A DNA stretch of 64,000 nucleotides from Hyalella azteca (lineage: Eukaryota > Arthropoda > Malacostraca > Amphipoda > Hyalellidae), in assembly GCF_000764305.2 (NCBI RefSeq), contig NW_025933217.1, positions 62,001 to 126,000 of the forward strand. Reading direction: 5' to 3'. The position numbers and the translations under genes are program-made. The notes under the pieces were generated by a model. That model was not told the DNA's origin. It worked only from the letters and a program-made list of their open reading frames with translations, and made no database searches. Shown here piece after piece: positions 1 through 12,252 of this stretch. Positions within the stretch are counted from its first letter, which is position 1, and every line of letters begins with the position of its first letter.

Positions 1-273
1 GATAATCTGCAGTAGACCCAGATAATCTGCAGTAGACCCAGATAATCTGCAGTAGACCCAGATAATCTGCAGTAGACCCAGATAATCTGCAGTAGACCCA
101 GATAATCTGCAGTAGACCCAGATAATCTGCAGTAGACCCAGATAATCTGCAGTAGACCCAGATAATCTGCAGTAGACCCAGATAATCTGCAGTAGACCCA
201 GATAATCTGCAGTAGACTCAGATAATCTGCAATAGACCCAGATAATCTGCAGTAGACCCAGATAATCTGCAGT
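1..273. repeat. 20-bp minisatellite
   Basis: Unit GATAATCTGCAGTAGACCCA, about 13.6 nearly identical copies. It is cut by the window start. Confidence 0.98.
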
Positions 274-310
274 GTGGCGTGCTTTAACTAAGCTACGTGG
301 CATAGCTGCC

Positions 311-376
311 GTCACGTAAGTCACGTGGCACGTCACGTAAGTCACGTGTCACGTCACGTAAGTCACGTGTCACGTC
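311..376. repeat. 21-bp repeat, three copies
   Basis: Unit built on GTCACGTAAGTCACGTG, containing the palindrome CACGTG in each copy. Confidence 0.9.
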
Positions 377-2230
377 AGGTCAGCGGCCGCTGGCGGGGGC
401 GGCGTGACGTGAGCGCCGCTGTCTTGAGCGAGGCCTTGACGCGGGGGAGGGGGGCGGATAGACGGATGAACGATGGTGGAGGGGAAGAATAGAACGGGGA
501 GATAGAGGAATAAAGGGAGCAAAGCAAAGAGAGAGTAAAGAGTCTGTAAAGAAAAGTTGGGTAAATTGAGCATGAGAGAATGGCATAGAAGGAGTAAGGG
601 AAGGGAGCAAAGAGTGAGTAAGGGAGAGGGGAGTAGAAGGATTATTGGAGCATGCATGGGAGGGGGCCAATGGAGGGGAAGGGATTGCGTTTCGTAACGA
701 CACATTCTGTTTCTCTTGTCCAGCCGCGCACTCGTATAGCAATGTTGCCCGCCATGCTAGCATTTCGCGTACGTTCGGTCGATACGTGCGAATATGGCCA
801 GTGGTTATGGTTCAGAGTACCGAGATTGGAGCAGAGTTGTGTTGGTGGTTTGATCTTAGCTACCTGCGAGAGTTCTGGTCTAAAGCATCGAGGTTACCGG
901 GCGGTTTTCAGCAAAGCGAAATTGAAATAGTAAATTGCATGTTCGATACCGCAAAGAAACATTAAATATTCTGCGATGTTGGGAATCGGCGATCGATCTA
1001 ACAGCCTTATGCTGACACCTTTAACAATTCCATACTATAACCGAAGTACAAGTTCTGCAATGATTGGAGTTCTACAATTATTTTAAGCTCTACGAAAATC
1101 CGGAGTCCAGCATTTACGTTCCAGGCATAAAATTTAATCGAAGAAATCATTATGGCCATTGTGTTATTATGACCATCGTATTAAGAATTTGCCATAACTT
1201 GATCGATGCCGAGCTAAGAATATAAATTGAAGGAAAAGAAGGATAACAGGATAGAGCAGCGTCAATTATGAAGATATTCATTGTGAAATTTTTGACATCC
1301 CGTCGACACGAGATATGAAGAAATTGATATATCTTATAATTGAAAATATATGCACAGATGCAACGTTTCTTTGAACAATTTCCGGGAGTTTAAAAAGTGG
1401 CCAATTTTCTTTTTTTAGAATGCCACGAGATAAACTGTTCATTGCAATGTGTTTAGCTCTACAGTTACTCGCACGAGTTCCCGCAAAACGTTCAGGATGC
1501 CGGAGTAGTTAGTAGCTTGGTCACGTCATGGTTTCTACCAGCCAAACTTTCTCTAAATGAAATCGAACCTCATACTCTCAGCAGAATGAATGGGGCTTTG
1601 TCCAAATAGGGATGCAATTTTTGCCCCTGTATAAATCATCCTGACCCAGTGAGAAAGGACGTTTGAGTGCTATAGGATCAAATTATGGCACTATTTACAC
1701 ACCATAAAAGACCCAAACATTTTATAAACGTAGGCACTTAATCGGCGGCCTGTCTTCAATCACTCACCGAAGAAGCGTCTATGAATTTTAAGAACGATTT
1801 CGAATATCTTTTCTTTAAAGTGCGAAGTCGAATGTTTTTTTTTGTGGTCAAAAACTTAAATTCACGCGAAAAATTCTTTCTAACAATATAAATTAGCTCG
1901 AAAAATTCGAAGATCGTAAATTTTCGGCGAGCAGACATGCCACGATATGGTGCATTACGACATGCCACGGATGGTGCACTACGGCAGTTTCATATCCCTT
2001 ATGAAATTGATGTAAAAAATTAAAGTAAATCGTTACGTTTAAGTCAAAGTGACGTCTAGTTTTTGTATCTCGAAGCTAAATGTCGAAAAGATTGTTTCTG
2101 AAAAGAAAATAATTATTACAGTTTATTAATATTGACACTGTGTGTTTATATGACCTTACGTGGAAGTTTAATAGCTGCTGACTAAAAGGAATTTAGGAAC
2201 GGACTTCACTATACACATATCCGTGTATCT
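377..2230. other. Non-coding stretch
   Basis: Purine-rich DNA at about 430-680 gives short open frames in several frames with no recognisable protein. The rest is AT-rich with a MITE fragment at 1573-1655. No gene is supported. Confidence 0.6.
1573..1655. mobile_element. Fragment of the CACTGAGA MITE family
   Basis: Reads as a diverged end of the same family: ACTCTCAGCAGAATGAATGG, TTTGTCCAAA, GGGATGCAATTTTTGCCCC, then ATCCTGACCCAGT. It shares the order of motifs seen at 4922, 10612 and 61735. Confidence 0.5.
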
Positions 2231-2540
2231 GGAAGTGAGTGTAAGTAAACACGTTCGTATGTTATAGGAAGTGACCACGTTGGTGTGAGTGGAAGTAAAC
2301 ACGTTCGTATGTTATAGGAAGTAACCACGTTGGTGTGAGTGTAAGTAAACACGTTCGTATGTTATAGGAAGTGACCACGTTGGTTATGAGTGTAAGTAAA
2401 CACGTTAGTATGTTATAGGAAGCGACCACGTAGGTGTGAGTGGAAGTAAACATGTTCGTATGTTATAGGAAGCGACCACGTAGGTGTGAGTGGAAGTAAA
2501 CATGTTCGTATGTTATAGGAAGTGACCACGTTGGAGTGAG
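2231..2540. repeat. 50-bp minisatellite, about six copies
   Basis: Unit contains AAGTAAACACGTTCGTATG and GTGACCACGTTGGTG, with small changes between copies. Confidence 0.92.
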
Positions 2541-3899
2541 CAGGATGTCTCACTTCCACTGCCTGCTCCCTGAAGTGAAAGCTGCACGTTCTGCTTTTTT
2601 TTCCTACTCTCGCCGCTAGACACTTTCTTTGCCCTTCAGCGGCCACGGTCTGAATATACTAGCAGCATCCATACCGAGCATCCAGTAATAGTCTTTACTG
2701 GAATTTATTAATTTGCTGGTAACTTATTTTACTGGTAATTTATTTATATTTTTTATTTAGTTTATTTATATTTTATAATGTTATTTTACTGGTAATTTGT
2801 TCAAACGCGTTCATTATAATTAAGTGAAATTATCATATGGATATAAATATTCCATGAGTATACTTATAGTTTCTCATGTTTCAATTACACTGAAATTATT
2901 AACCATGATAGTTCTGATATACATTGGTCCCGAATTGATATTCTTCACAGTGAAATGCTCGTCATACATAGCTTTTTGTATAACTCGTGAAGTCGATATT
3001 TCGAAAAAATTGTTTTCACGACATTTATTTTCATCTTAATAATTTGAAATCATCCTTGTGGCCTCAGTATCCGAATTAAATGGATAGTTTCCAACGTACG
3101 TTTCATTTTGTTTTCGCTGATTGGGCGCTTAACTGCTAACGTATTTGAGTATTTGTAAGTCATTGAGTAACTAACTCTTAATTTATTATTTCGGTTCACT
3201 GCCGATTCATCATTCCTATCAGTTTTTAATATTCGCTTATCATTCCTGTTCGTTCGAAGTCGCTGCTCCTACTCGACACAACACGAACTCAAGAATTAAC
3301 TGAAAATCTTCTAACTGTCGTGTATCATAATTGAATTTTTATTAGAAAATTATGAGTTGAGTTGCTATCAATTAAATGTAGCCAGGAAAATTTCGAATGA
3401 TTAAATGAGCTGAAAAAAGTAGGCTGTTCTCAACCAGGCCGCTCTTCCATCTGCCGTCGAAACGAAGACGGCAAGTTTCAGCTGTGTGTTCAGTTTTGAA
3501 GTCAAGTTTCAGCTGTGGTCGAGAGCGGACGCTCGTGTTTTGCGGTCCCAGATTTTCAACTTTTAACTTTAACTGTGCCGTTTTCGGAACTCTTTTTGCA
3601 TTGTTTTTATGATCCGTGTCAGTGAATGACTGAATTTTCAGTGAAGTCAGTAAAAGAGAGTGCAAATAGAAAAAAAAGCCTATAGTAAAAGTGTTTCCAT
3701 CTGAAATAACGCGATCTCGAGTCAGCGAGGGACGCAAACAGACCAGGCGAGGGCAACGTGCAGCACTGCCCCGCCAGCGTAGAACAATAGAGCCCTTGTT
3801 TCTGTGGCCAAGCTACCTCCTCTACCCTGACAAGAGTCCTAAACCAGAAAATGAACTCTTTCTAAAAACAGAACATTTAAAACTATTGCCATCTCTATG
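2541..3899. other. Non-coding stretch
   Basis: AT-rich with no recognisable protein. A GC-richer patch at 3430-3830 may be the 5' side of the Penelope-like element or an unrelated sequence; I cannot assign it. Confidence 0.45.
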
Positions 3900-4305
3900 A
3901 ACCAAAGTTTTTACAAAGTCTCTCTCAGTTTTTACAGTTTCTGTACCTCTAGGTTTAAAATAAATTCTGTGAAGACATTGTTGTCCCGAGCTTTTAGAGT
4001 TTGTTCAAGCTATGTGTTTTTACATGACGAATTTGTATTTCTCAAAGAGTTTTTTCGCAACAACGGCTATTCATCTTTTCTTATTGACAAACTCATTTCA
4101 CATTTGGCCCGTCCCTCAGAAAAATTTACCTGTCCTTTCCTTATTTCGGCCACCAATCCGAACGTATGAAAATTGATATCCAAAGGCTTCTCTCGGAATA
4201 TTTCATCGGTATAGAGTTCAATATTATTTTGGTAAATAAATTTACAATAGGTTCTTTTTTCAATTACAAAGATAGACTTCCTTTAGCATCTAGGTCTTCT
4301 CTGGT
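3900..4305 (+). mobile_element. Penelope-like retroelement fragment (end of RT region)
   Basis: In one frame the sequence reads SRFKINSVKTLLSRAFRVCS and then HDEFVFLKEFFRNNGY. After a frameshift near 4165 it reads IILVNKFTIGSFFNYKDRLP. Both are typical of the region between reverse transcriptase and endonuclease in Penelope-like elements. The piece is cut by the assembly gap at a codon reading GTN, and the GIY-YIG endonuclease part expected next is not present here. It is pseudogenic because of the frameshift. Confidence 0.65.
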
Positions 4306-4630
4306 NNNNNNNNNNNNNNNNNNNNNNNNNNNNNNNNNNNNNNNNNNNNNNNNNNNNNNNNNNNNNNNNNNNNNNNNNNNNNNNNNNNNNNNNNNNNNNN
4401 NNNNNNNNNNNNNNNNNNNNNNNNNNNNNNNNNNNNNNNNNNNNNNNNNNNNNNNNNNNNNNNNNNNNNNNNNNNNNNNNNNNNNNNNNNNNNNNNNNNN
4501 NNNNNNNNNNNNNNNNNNNNNNNNNNNNNNNNNNNNNNNNNNNNNNNNNNNNNNNNNNNNNNNNNNNNNNNNNNNNNNNNNNNNNNNNNNNNNNNNNNNN
4601 NNNNNNNNNNNNNNNNNNNNNNNNNNNNNN
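4306..4630. other. Assembly gap
   Basis: 325 N between the Penelope-like fragment and a 46-bp minisatellite. Confidence 0.99.
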
Positions 4631-4916
4631 TCTACTGCGCTCCTGAGACGCGGTAGACACGACAGTATCCTGCACATCTACTGCGCTCCTGGGACGCGGT
4701 AGACACGACAGTATCCTGCGCATCTACTGCGCTCCTGAGACGCGGTAGACACGACAGTATCCTGCACATCTACTGCGCTCCTGGGACGCGGTAGACACGA
4801 CAGTATCCTGCGCATCTACTGCGCTCCTGAGACGCGGTAGACACGACAGTATCCTGCACATCTACTGCGCTCCTGGGACGCGGTAGACACGACAGTATCC
4901 TGCACATCTACTGCGC
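4631..4916. repeat. 46-bp minisatellite with alternating variants
   Basis: Six units containing CGGTAGACACGACAGTATCC. Odd units read CCTGAGAC and even units CCTGGGAC. The first four units also alternate GCACA and GCGCA at the unit end, so the array is partly a 92-bp higher-order repeat. Confidence 0.93.
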
Positions 4917-4921
4917 TTCCT

Positions 4922-5000
4922 ACACTCAGAAGAATGAGCGAGACTTTGTCAAACAAGCGATGTAATTTTTGCCCATGATTGGGTCATCCTCACCCAGTTC
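4922..5000. mobile_element. Fragment of the CACTGAGA MITE family
   Basis: ACACTCAGAAGAATGAGCG, GACTTTGTCAAACA, GCGATGTAATTTTTGCCCAT, then GGGTCATCCTCACCCAGT. It begins directly at the end of the 46-bp minisatellite. Confidence 0.5.
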
Positions 5001-6023
5001 GGCCCTGCAATATGGTGTATTGGTGCTACTGGCCGAAAGTGTGACATTATTTGGACAATATGACCGGTGCATTTTTCTGAGCGTGACCGCCTTGCGTAGC
5101 TCGTTTGATTTGATCTATTTAGTTATTCACACAGGGGCACACGTTATAATGAAATCTATAAGAGATATATATTTGTTAATGCAAACTGAGGTGCATGAAA
5201 AATTTTTTCATGCGATTTTAGGCTGAGCGCAGTAAATCATAAAGAGATTTTACGATCTTTCATATTTTATACTGAATTTCAAGTTATAATACTCTATAGT
5301 TGTTGCCCATTATGGAAATTACTTTTGAAAGGTATTTCGGTGTGCGAATGTGGGAAGTTCTTGTTATCTATTTATTAGATATCTTCAAAAATATTATTTT
5401 CTATCGTTGCTGAATTAAATCAAGTTATGGAAGTGTGGGCACAATGCCCCAGGGCTCAATACATTGCGTCTCGGTATTCATGATATAAATTTCTTCCATT
5501 TGTAAGTACGAGCAACCCTTTCCTACAATTTATGCAATTAAAGTCTTCTCGCAAAAAATTATTCACTCACAGAGCATTATGTCTTATATCAAATAACTTA
5601 TATTGAAGTGGATACCAATAATGGGTTCTAACTTTCAAAATAAAGGCCTCCTCGTGGAAATTTTAAATTTTTAATGGCTACAAGTAGGTGACAATAGGTG
5701 AGTTGTGTCAGTTGAATAGTTGACATTATATGCTTGATCGACCACTTAATTGGGTAGCAAATTTCAGCCATTTAATGATATTTTTAGCACATTTTCTCAT
5801 ATATGGAAAAAGGCGCTATTGTGCTCGTCATGTCCGTCCGTCTGTCTGTCTGTCCGTGCGTGACCACGTTTTCGTCGACGAGAAAATGCGCTCTCTGTCA
5901 CTCACTGCATGCAGTGAGCACTGAGTCATATTTTTTGAAAACAAATGTGCGGCTCACTGGCTAGCGGAGACAACACGCGGAAGCAGCTGCTGTTTCTGTT
6001 CTTGCGCTGCCCCTTCTTTGCGC
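5001..6023. other. Non-coding stretch
   Basis: AT-rich sequence with one interspersed element (5787-5935). No gene seen. Confidence 0.6.
5787..5935 (-). repeat. Interspersed element with GGAC tract, copy 1
   Basis: Inverted relative to the other two copies. It carries GCACATTTTCTC near one end, a CCGTCTGTCTGTC tract, GTCGACGAGAAAATGCGC, and then TCTCTGTCACTCACTGCA. Confidence 0.75.
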
Positions 6024-6344
6024 GAGACATAATTGAGTGAAGTGAAATGAGTAGCAGTGTGTTCATGCACCACCAAAACTGCTACTTGTCTGATCTATAT
6101 GTCGGAGTTCACTTGATATTGTGACATTTCGAGACGTAATTGAGTGAAGTGAAATGAGCAGCAGTGTGTGCATACTCCACCTAAACTGCTACTTGTCTGA
6201 TCTATATGCTGGAGTTCATTTGAAATTGTGACATTTCGAGACGTAATTGAGTGAAGTGAAATGAGTAGCAGTGTGTTCATGCACCACCTAAACTGCTACT
6301 TGTCTGATCTATATGCTGGAGGTCACTTGATATTGTGACATTTA
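6024..6344. repeat. 107-bp tandem repeat, three copies
   Basis: Each copy starts GAGAC(A/G)TAATTGAGTGAAG and includes CTGCTACTTGTCTGATCTAT. Starts at 6024, 6131 and 6238, exactly 107 bp apart. Confidence 0.93.
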
Positions 6345-7009
6345 CAAGCGCAGGCAGTCACAAGGATTAGTGTGGCAAGTTCTCGTGCAGCGAGCAATGC
6401 GAGCGCATTCCAGCTCACGAATGTTGCTCACCTTCAGAAGTTCGTTGTGGTTCTCTCGACGCTGAAATGCTCACAACTTTCTTTTTATTTGCATTTTATT
6501 GCCATTTTCAGTTGAAAATTTTGGTTCTTTTATGGGATGTCGGACAGAATTAAGTATAGTTTTAACAGTCATAACGACAGATTAACTCAAATAATTATGG
6601 TATAAAATTCATGCAGATGTACTTACACGCGTATACATATTGTATAGAAATGATCCATTGCTAAATACAGTGTGAAATTTAATGCCATGTTGAGGCATCA
6701 TCCGATAAATTAGTAATATTTTTCATTGGTTATTTCTACTAAAATATTCTCACTATTTTTTGAGTGTCGTAATTCAGGATCTTAATTACAGGAAATATCG
6801 TTGGAACAGCGTCGCGATTCGTCATGCCCAATCCATGACCATATTCACTCCAAATGCCACTCATTAAGTTAACTCGAAGGTCGACCTGAACTTTTGCTTC
6901 TTGCTGGATTTTTTTCCTGTCGCCGAAGCTTGAGTTTGACGTGACGACTTTGACCTTTGGAGCTCCACGCCATCGGCGACTCAGGGTCGTTAGTCCAATT
7001 GGCCGCTCG

Positions 7010-7340
7010 GTGGGCTAATGAGAAGTTTGGGCTACTGTACAGTTGGGGCTATATATACTGTACAGTTGGGGCTATATAAACTGCACAGTTGAGGCTTTAT
7101 ATACTGCACAGTTGAGGCTACTGAACAGATGAGGCTATATTTCACAATTGAGGTTAGTGAACAGTTGGCTATACTGATCAGTTGACGCTACTGCTCAGCT
7201 GATACTACTCAGCTGACGTTATACTGCTCGCTACTGTACTTACAGCACAGTTCATGCTATATACTATACGTTTGAGGCTATTATAAAGTTTAGGCTACAT
7301 TGTAAAATTGAGGCTATTGTACAGTTTAGGCTATGCTACA
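7010..7340. repeat. Degenerate 20-30 bp repeat
   Basis: Many copies of a TACTGTACAGTTGAGGCTAT-like unit with irregular spacing. Confidence 0.8.
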
Positions 7341-7740
7341 TAGTAGAGGAGAGGAGAAAACTGAATTTATGGTGCTAATGATGAATCAAATATTAGCACT
7401 ACTGCGTACTAATAATGTCGTCATGGTCTGACCGGTGAAGGGTGAATCCAGGATTTTGCGCATATTGGTATTAACTGGAAATAATAGGAAATCAATGATA
7501 CGTTTTAGTCAAATTGTGACTCAGAAGTCGATGGAAGAACGGAAGCTTACACTACCCATGCAACTATAACAAACAAAAGCCGCTCTTTTTCGTTCACCTG
7601 CAGTCAGTAGGCGTTAGTTTGCTGGGTTAATCAGCAGCTGTAGGGAAATTCCCTAATTATGCTGCGTTTTTTGTGTTATTTTTGCGCTGTAAAGAAAGTG
7701 GATTCGGAAGTCACAAATTTCAGTAATCGACGTTCCTCTC

Positions 7741-7944
7741 CACTGTTTGAAAAATCACCGTGAAACGGTCTTAACGGCATTTCAATGACCGGCCGGCGCG
7801 TGAGAAAAAACATCGTTTTTCTAATTTAACAGTTAGACCTAGAGAAAATGAAAAAAAAAAACGTCGAAACGGGTTATTTTCACGGGTTGGCCGGTCACTA
7901 GGACGCCGGTTAGACCGTTTTTCTCACGTTTTTTTTGAACAGTG
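7741..7944. mobile_element. MITE-like inverted repeat
   Basis: CACTGTTTGAAAAA at the left is matched by inverted CACTGTTCAAAAAA at the right. The symmetry continues inward through CGGTC and GACCGGCC blocks for about 58 bp with divergence. The centre is a short AT-rich stretch and has no ORF. Confidence 0.6.
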
Positions 7945-9215
7945 TTGGAGTGGACTACAGTCCACTTCCGGAGGCAATTGTACCATTAATCTGAAATCTT
8001 TCCTGAATAATGGTTGAAAAGTTGATTGCCAATTCAAGTGTTTGAAAAATATGGACAAATACGGATGATATACTTGACACCTAGATGTAAAGAATATATA
8101 TTTATTTTTGCAATTTCATAGCTGAAAAATTAATAATTTTGCAATTTTAAATACTTCATCAAACATTTAAAAGTAAAATTATTCTAAAGTGATAGCGTTC
8201 ATATAGACTTCTAAATTTTGCGATTTTGTTATTTCTATAGACTCCTAAACTTTTTCGTTGCAAAACTCGAAACTTTTGAGCCCTAAATATTTTTCAATGT
8301 TGAAACACTTAAATGATGAAGTAATTCAACATTAAATTTCCAAGCCCTTTTACTTATGAACATCATACTAATGGGCATCATACATCATCATCATACTGAT
8401 GGGCATATGAACATCATACTTATGAAGATCTAAATGAAGATCTAACTAAATATTCTTTTTTTAGCACCGCACCCTTAAGTCTTTTGAAACTTGTACCGTG
8501 TACAACTTTAATTACCCTTTCGTAACTTACAGGATTTCTTGGTCCCAAGCCACGGTACGAAAAGCATTGAGGACGGTAAATGTATCCGAGATCAAAGGCT
8601 TTTTGCACTTTGCAGCGTTAAAAAAGTGCACTTTGCAGCGCTAAAGACCCTTTAGCGCTTTGATACTCTAATTCATTGTTTCGTTCATTATCAATAACTT
8701 TCTATCCTCTGAGTTTTTTTCTGGCCTTTTTCCAAATTCCTGCAATCTTCTAACCCCTTAACCATATAAACTATCGCTCATTTAACACTTTAAACTTTTG
8801 TGCCCTTACCTTTATAAGCTATCACTCTTCTAACCCTTTAAACTTTGGTGCCTTTACCCTTATAAACTATCACTATTCTAACCCTTTAAACTTTTGCGAC
8901 CTTAACCTTATAAGCAATCAACCTTTTAACCCATTAAACTTTCGTGCCTTTAACCCTTTAACTCTTCAACCCTTCGCTTTTTAACCTTTTAACCCTTATT
9001 CTAAAGCATTCAAGAGCAAGGATACTCTGATTTTTAAATAAATATCAAGACGGCGCTGGGAAGTTGCAGCGTTGCTTGCTTACTTCAAAAGATATCTGAC
9101 GTTGCATCAATGTTGAATTCAACAATTTTTGTTGATTTAATGATAATTCTACGTTATTTCAACGTCACAGGCGTGATGCAGCGTCGTGACTAAATGTCGT
9201 GCATGCCATCATTTC
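7945..9215. other. Non-coding stretch with degenerate AACCCTTTAAAC repeats
   Basis: From about 8740 to 9000 a loose repeat of the ACCCTTTAAACTTTTGTGCC type recurs at about 50 bp. The rest is AT-rich. No gene seen. Confidence 0.6.
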
Positions 9216-9217
9216 TA

Positions 9218-9346
9218 GTAGCGTCGTGACGTAACGTCTTATAGCGTCGTGACGTAACGTCTTGTAGCGTCGTAACGTAACGTCTTGTAGCGTCGTGACG
9301 TAACGTCTTGTATCGTCGTAACGTAACTTCTTGTAGCGCCGTGACG
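9218..9346. repeat. 23-bp minisatellite
   Basis: Unit based on TAGCGTCGTGACGTAACGTC, about 5.5 copies. Confidence 0.93.
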
Positions 9347-9809
9347 GCTGCTGGTAGAAATAAAGCCTGTTGGGTTCATCAAAGTTTGTCAAGTCTATCA
9401 AAGTGTTAAATTTAATTCAAGTTTTGTCAGGTTCAATTAAGATTGCAGGGGTTCAAATATCATCACAGGTTCTCCGACTAATTAAAACGCGAAGCAATAT
9501 CGTCATTTCATCAGTAAAAACGTTTCGGAGGCCAGCTCTATGGTAAAAAAATATTTTTCTTCGTTTTGAATATTGGTGAACTTGCGGCGATTACAGGAAA
9601 AGTATATTGAAAGATAATGACTAAAAATGATATACAAGAATATTATAACACACAAAAATGCCTGCGTGTCAGCATTGCCCTCAGTACAGCACGGGAGGCT
9701 GGCGGTTACTTGTGATCGCGTTTGGTTATGAACGTCGACGACGACGTAAAGGAACGCCGCTGCGTCGCGCGAAGCGTGCGTGATGTCACGTACAGGAGGG
9801 TGAAAGCTG

Positions 9810-9945
9810 CTGCAGTGTATGCAGACTTTGCAGTGCGTGCAGACCTTGCAGTGTATGCAGACTTTGCGGTGCGTGCAGACTTTGCAGTGCGTGCAGACTT
9901 TGCAGTGCGTGCAGACTTTGTAGTGCATGCAATGTGTGCAAATAC
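9810..9945. repeat. 18-bp minisatellite
   Basis: Unit GCAGACTTTGCAGTGCGT, about seven copies. It is a multiple of three, so it leaves false open frames on both strands. Confidence 0.93.
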
Positions 9946-10611
9946 CTGAGTATATATTGGCTTTTAATGTATACAGTGATAGGAATAAGCAGCGTATGGA
10001 GAATCTGTTGAATGCAGACTCTTGAGTGTATGCAGATTCTGCCTTATATAATTTGTATGCAGGCTCTGCGGTGCATAGGGACCACATGTACGTGGACCAC
10101 GCTGCTCGAACGCGCTCTGCAGGATGAAATTTTCGATGTAACTTTGCTATTTCCACTTCAATGATTTCTATTCCAACGGAAGTTACTTGCAATGCAACCA
10201 CTGCACTTGGCGGAATCCTGCAGAGCACTTACGAGGTCTGCAGGTCGCCAATGAGTATTAAAGAAGCGTGCAGCAGCCTGCAGGATCTTGCAGAGTCATG
10301 CAGAGTCCCACAACGTCATGTGCTCCGGCCGTGGACAGCCTTTTTCTAGAGAAACTCGGCCACTTGAACTGCTCAACAATTTCCTTCCTCCCATCACTAC
10401 CCCACCTTCCTTCCCTTCGCCTTACTCCGACGCGTCCGCTTCTCCCCCTCCCATATTTATTAATCCTCAAATCCCTTTTCTCCCACTACTTTCTTTGCCT
10501 TTCTCCCTCGCGCCATATTTATCGTCCCCTCCCCCTCTCCTTTAACCTCTAAAATACAATTAAATCCCATCCAGAACAATTCAATTCATACAATTCAACC
10601 TCAACCTCGTC

Positions 10612-10690
10612 TGCGCTCAAAGAAATGGGCAAGACTTTGTCCAAACAGCGATGCACTTCTAGCCCTTGTGTGGGCCTCCTGACTAAGTTT
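10612..10690. mobile_element. Fragment of the CACTGAGA MITE family
   Basis: GCGCTCAAAGAAATGGGCAA, GACTTTGTCCAAACAGCGAT, GCCCTTGTGTGGGCCTCCTG. Same motif order as the copies at 1573 and 4922. Confidence 0.5.
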
Positions 10691-11097
10691 AAGAACCATT
10701 TATTTTTCAACCCGGTGCCTTGGTCAGAATTGTAAATTAAAATTCAATACCATGCTGCTCTAATGAAAATTCAAGATTTGAACAATAAAGGTGACGTTAA
10801 AAATAGAAGAACGCACGGGAATCACTATTTGAAATGAAATGAATGATACCGAAACCACAACTAAGTTATTAACTTTAAAACAAAAACGTCGATAACTTTC
10901 CGTAATAAAAGAAAATAAAGAAATTAAACCGCGAAAGCAATACAACCGAAATCATGAATCAACCGGCAATAAATTGTAAGATCAATTGTCACGGGCACAA
11001 ACTAAGACAGAAAATTAATTCCAAAAGCAATGACGAAACGAAAGATAAATTGGAAAACACTAAAATAAAGTAAAATAATAATCAAGGGTCTAGAGAG

Positions 11098-11285
11098 GCG
11101 GTCGTGAGGCAGCGATAACAGTTGCTTTGATAACAGGGTTCGTGAGGCAGCGATAACAGTTGCTTTGATAACAGGGTTCGTGAGGCAGCGATAACAGTTG
11201 CTTTGATAACAGCGGTCGTGAGGCAGCGATAACAGTTGCTTTGATAACAGGGTTCGTGACGCAGCGATAACAGCTGCTTCGTTAA
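11098..11285. repeat. 38-bp minisatellite
   Basis: Unit contains GAGGCAGCGATAACAGTTGC, about five copies. Confidence 0.93.
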
Positions 11286-11995
11286 GAGGGGTCACCGCCT
11301 ACAGCTGCGTGACTCTATATAGACAGCAGGAAGCAGCATTAATCGGGGAACGGTTGAGCGCAACTGTAAATATTGCTGCGATAGTTTTTATCTCTTTGTG
11401 CAACTGTGAATGCGGCTGCTTAACTGTACTGCAGTTTCACGGTATCAACAGTTTACGTTTATGCGTTACTGTAAATGCTGCAGTGCAACTGTTAATGTGT
11501 TAATGCAAATGCACCTGCTGAACTATTAAACTTTACACATATTTCAGTAGAGAAAGCTGTTTAAATGTATAGGTGGTACTGAGATTAATTGAATCTGCGT
11601 ATTTCTAGGCATTATTGTAGGGCTGACGATGGAGCTGCGTAACTAGATGTGGTTTACACAGCAAAATTGATACTACATGAATTTATTTGAGAGAATATGA
11701 CAGTGCAAGGCGCTGCGGAACATTTTCCGATCCCGGATTGCTGCGAATGCATCAATATTACTGTTTGCATCGCTCAACAACTCTAGATGCTGCTGATGAA
11801 TAAGAAAGCAGTTGCATGCCAGATTTGAACACAATAGCTGCACATAAGTAATATATTAAATTTTTACTGCAAAGCATTCAAAAGTTTGATTCAAACCACT
11901 ATAAAGCAATTGCAATGTTCTCATTGGAACACATTTTGGGATTACCGTACATGTGTTTTGTTTAGATTTGATGTTACTCACGAGTTGTTATATTC

Positions 11996-12252
11996 CTTTA
12001 AGGTCCGTGTTATTTGTGACCGTGTATGCTGCAGGATTGACGTATTTATGCCATGTTATTTGTGACCGTGTATTCTAACGTATTTATGCCATGTTATTTG
12101 TGACCGTGTATTCTGACGTATTTATGCCGTGTTATTTGTGACCGTGTATGCTGCAGGATTGACGTATTTATGCCATGTTATTTGTGACCGTGTATTCTAA
12201 CGTATTTATACCGTGTTATTTGTGACCGTGTATGCTGCAGGATTGACGTATT
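11996..12252. repeat. Minisatellite interrupted by a Penelope-like fragment, left part
   Basis: Units contain GTTATTTGTGACCGTGTAT and ATTGACGTATTTATGCC, in long and short forms with or without GCTGCAGG. The array resumes at 12769. Confidence 0.92.

Noticed and set aside
645..965. Two overlapping plus-strand frames of about 100 codons
   Set aside because: No domain, splice signal or composition supports a gene.
9503..10228. 241-codon minus-strand frame
   Set aside because: A third of it is the 18-bp repeat (CTHCKV translation) and the rest resembles no known protein.
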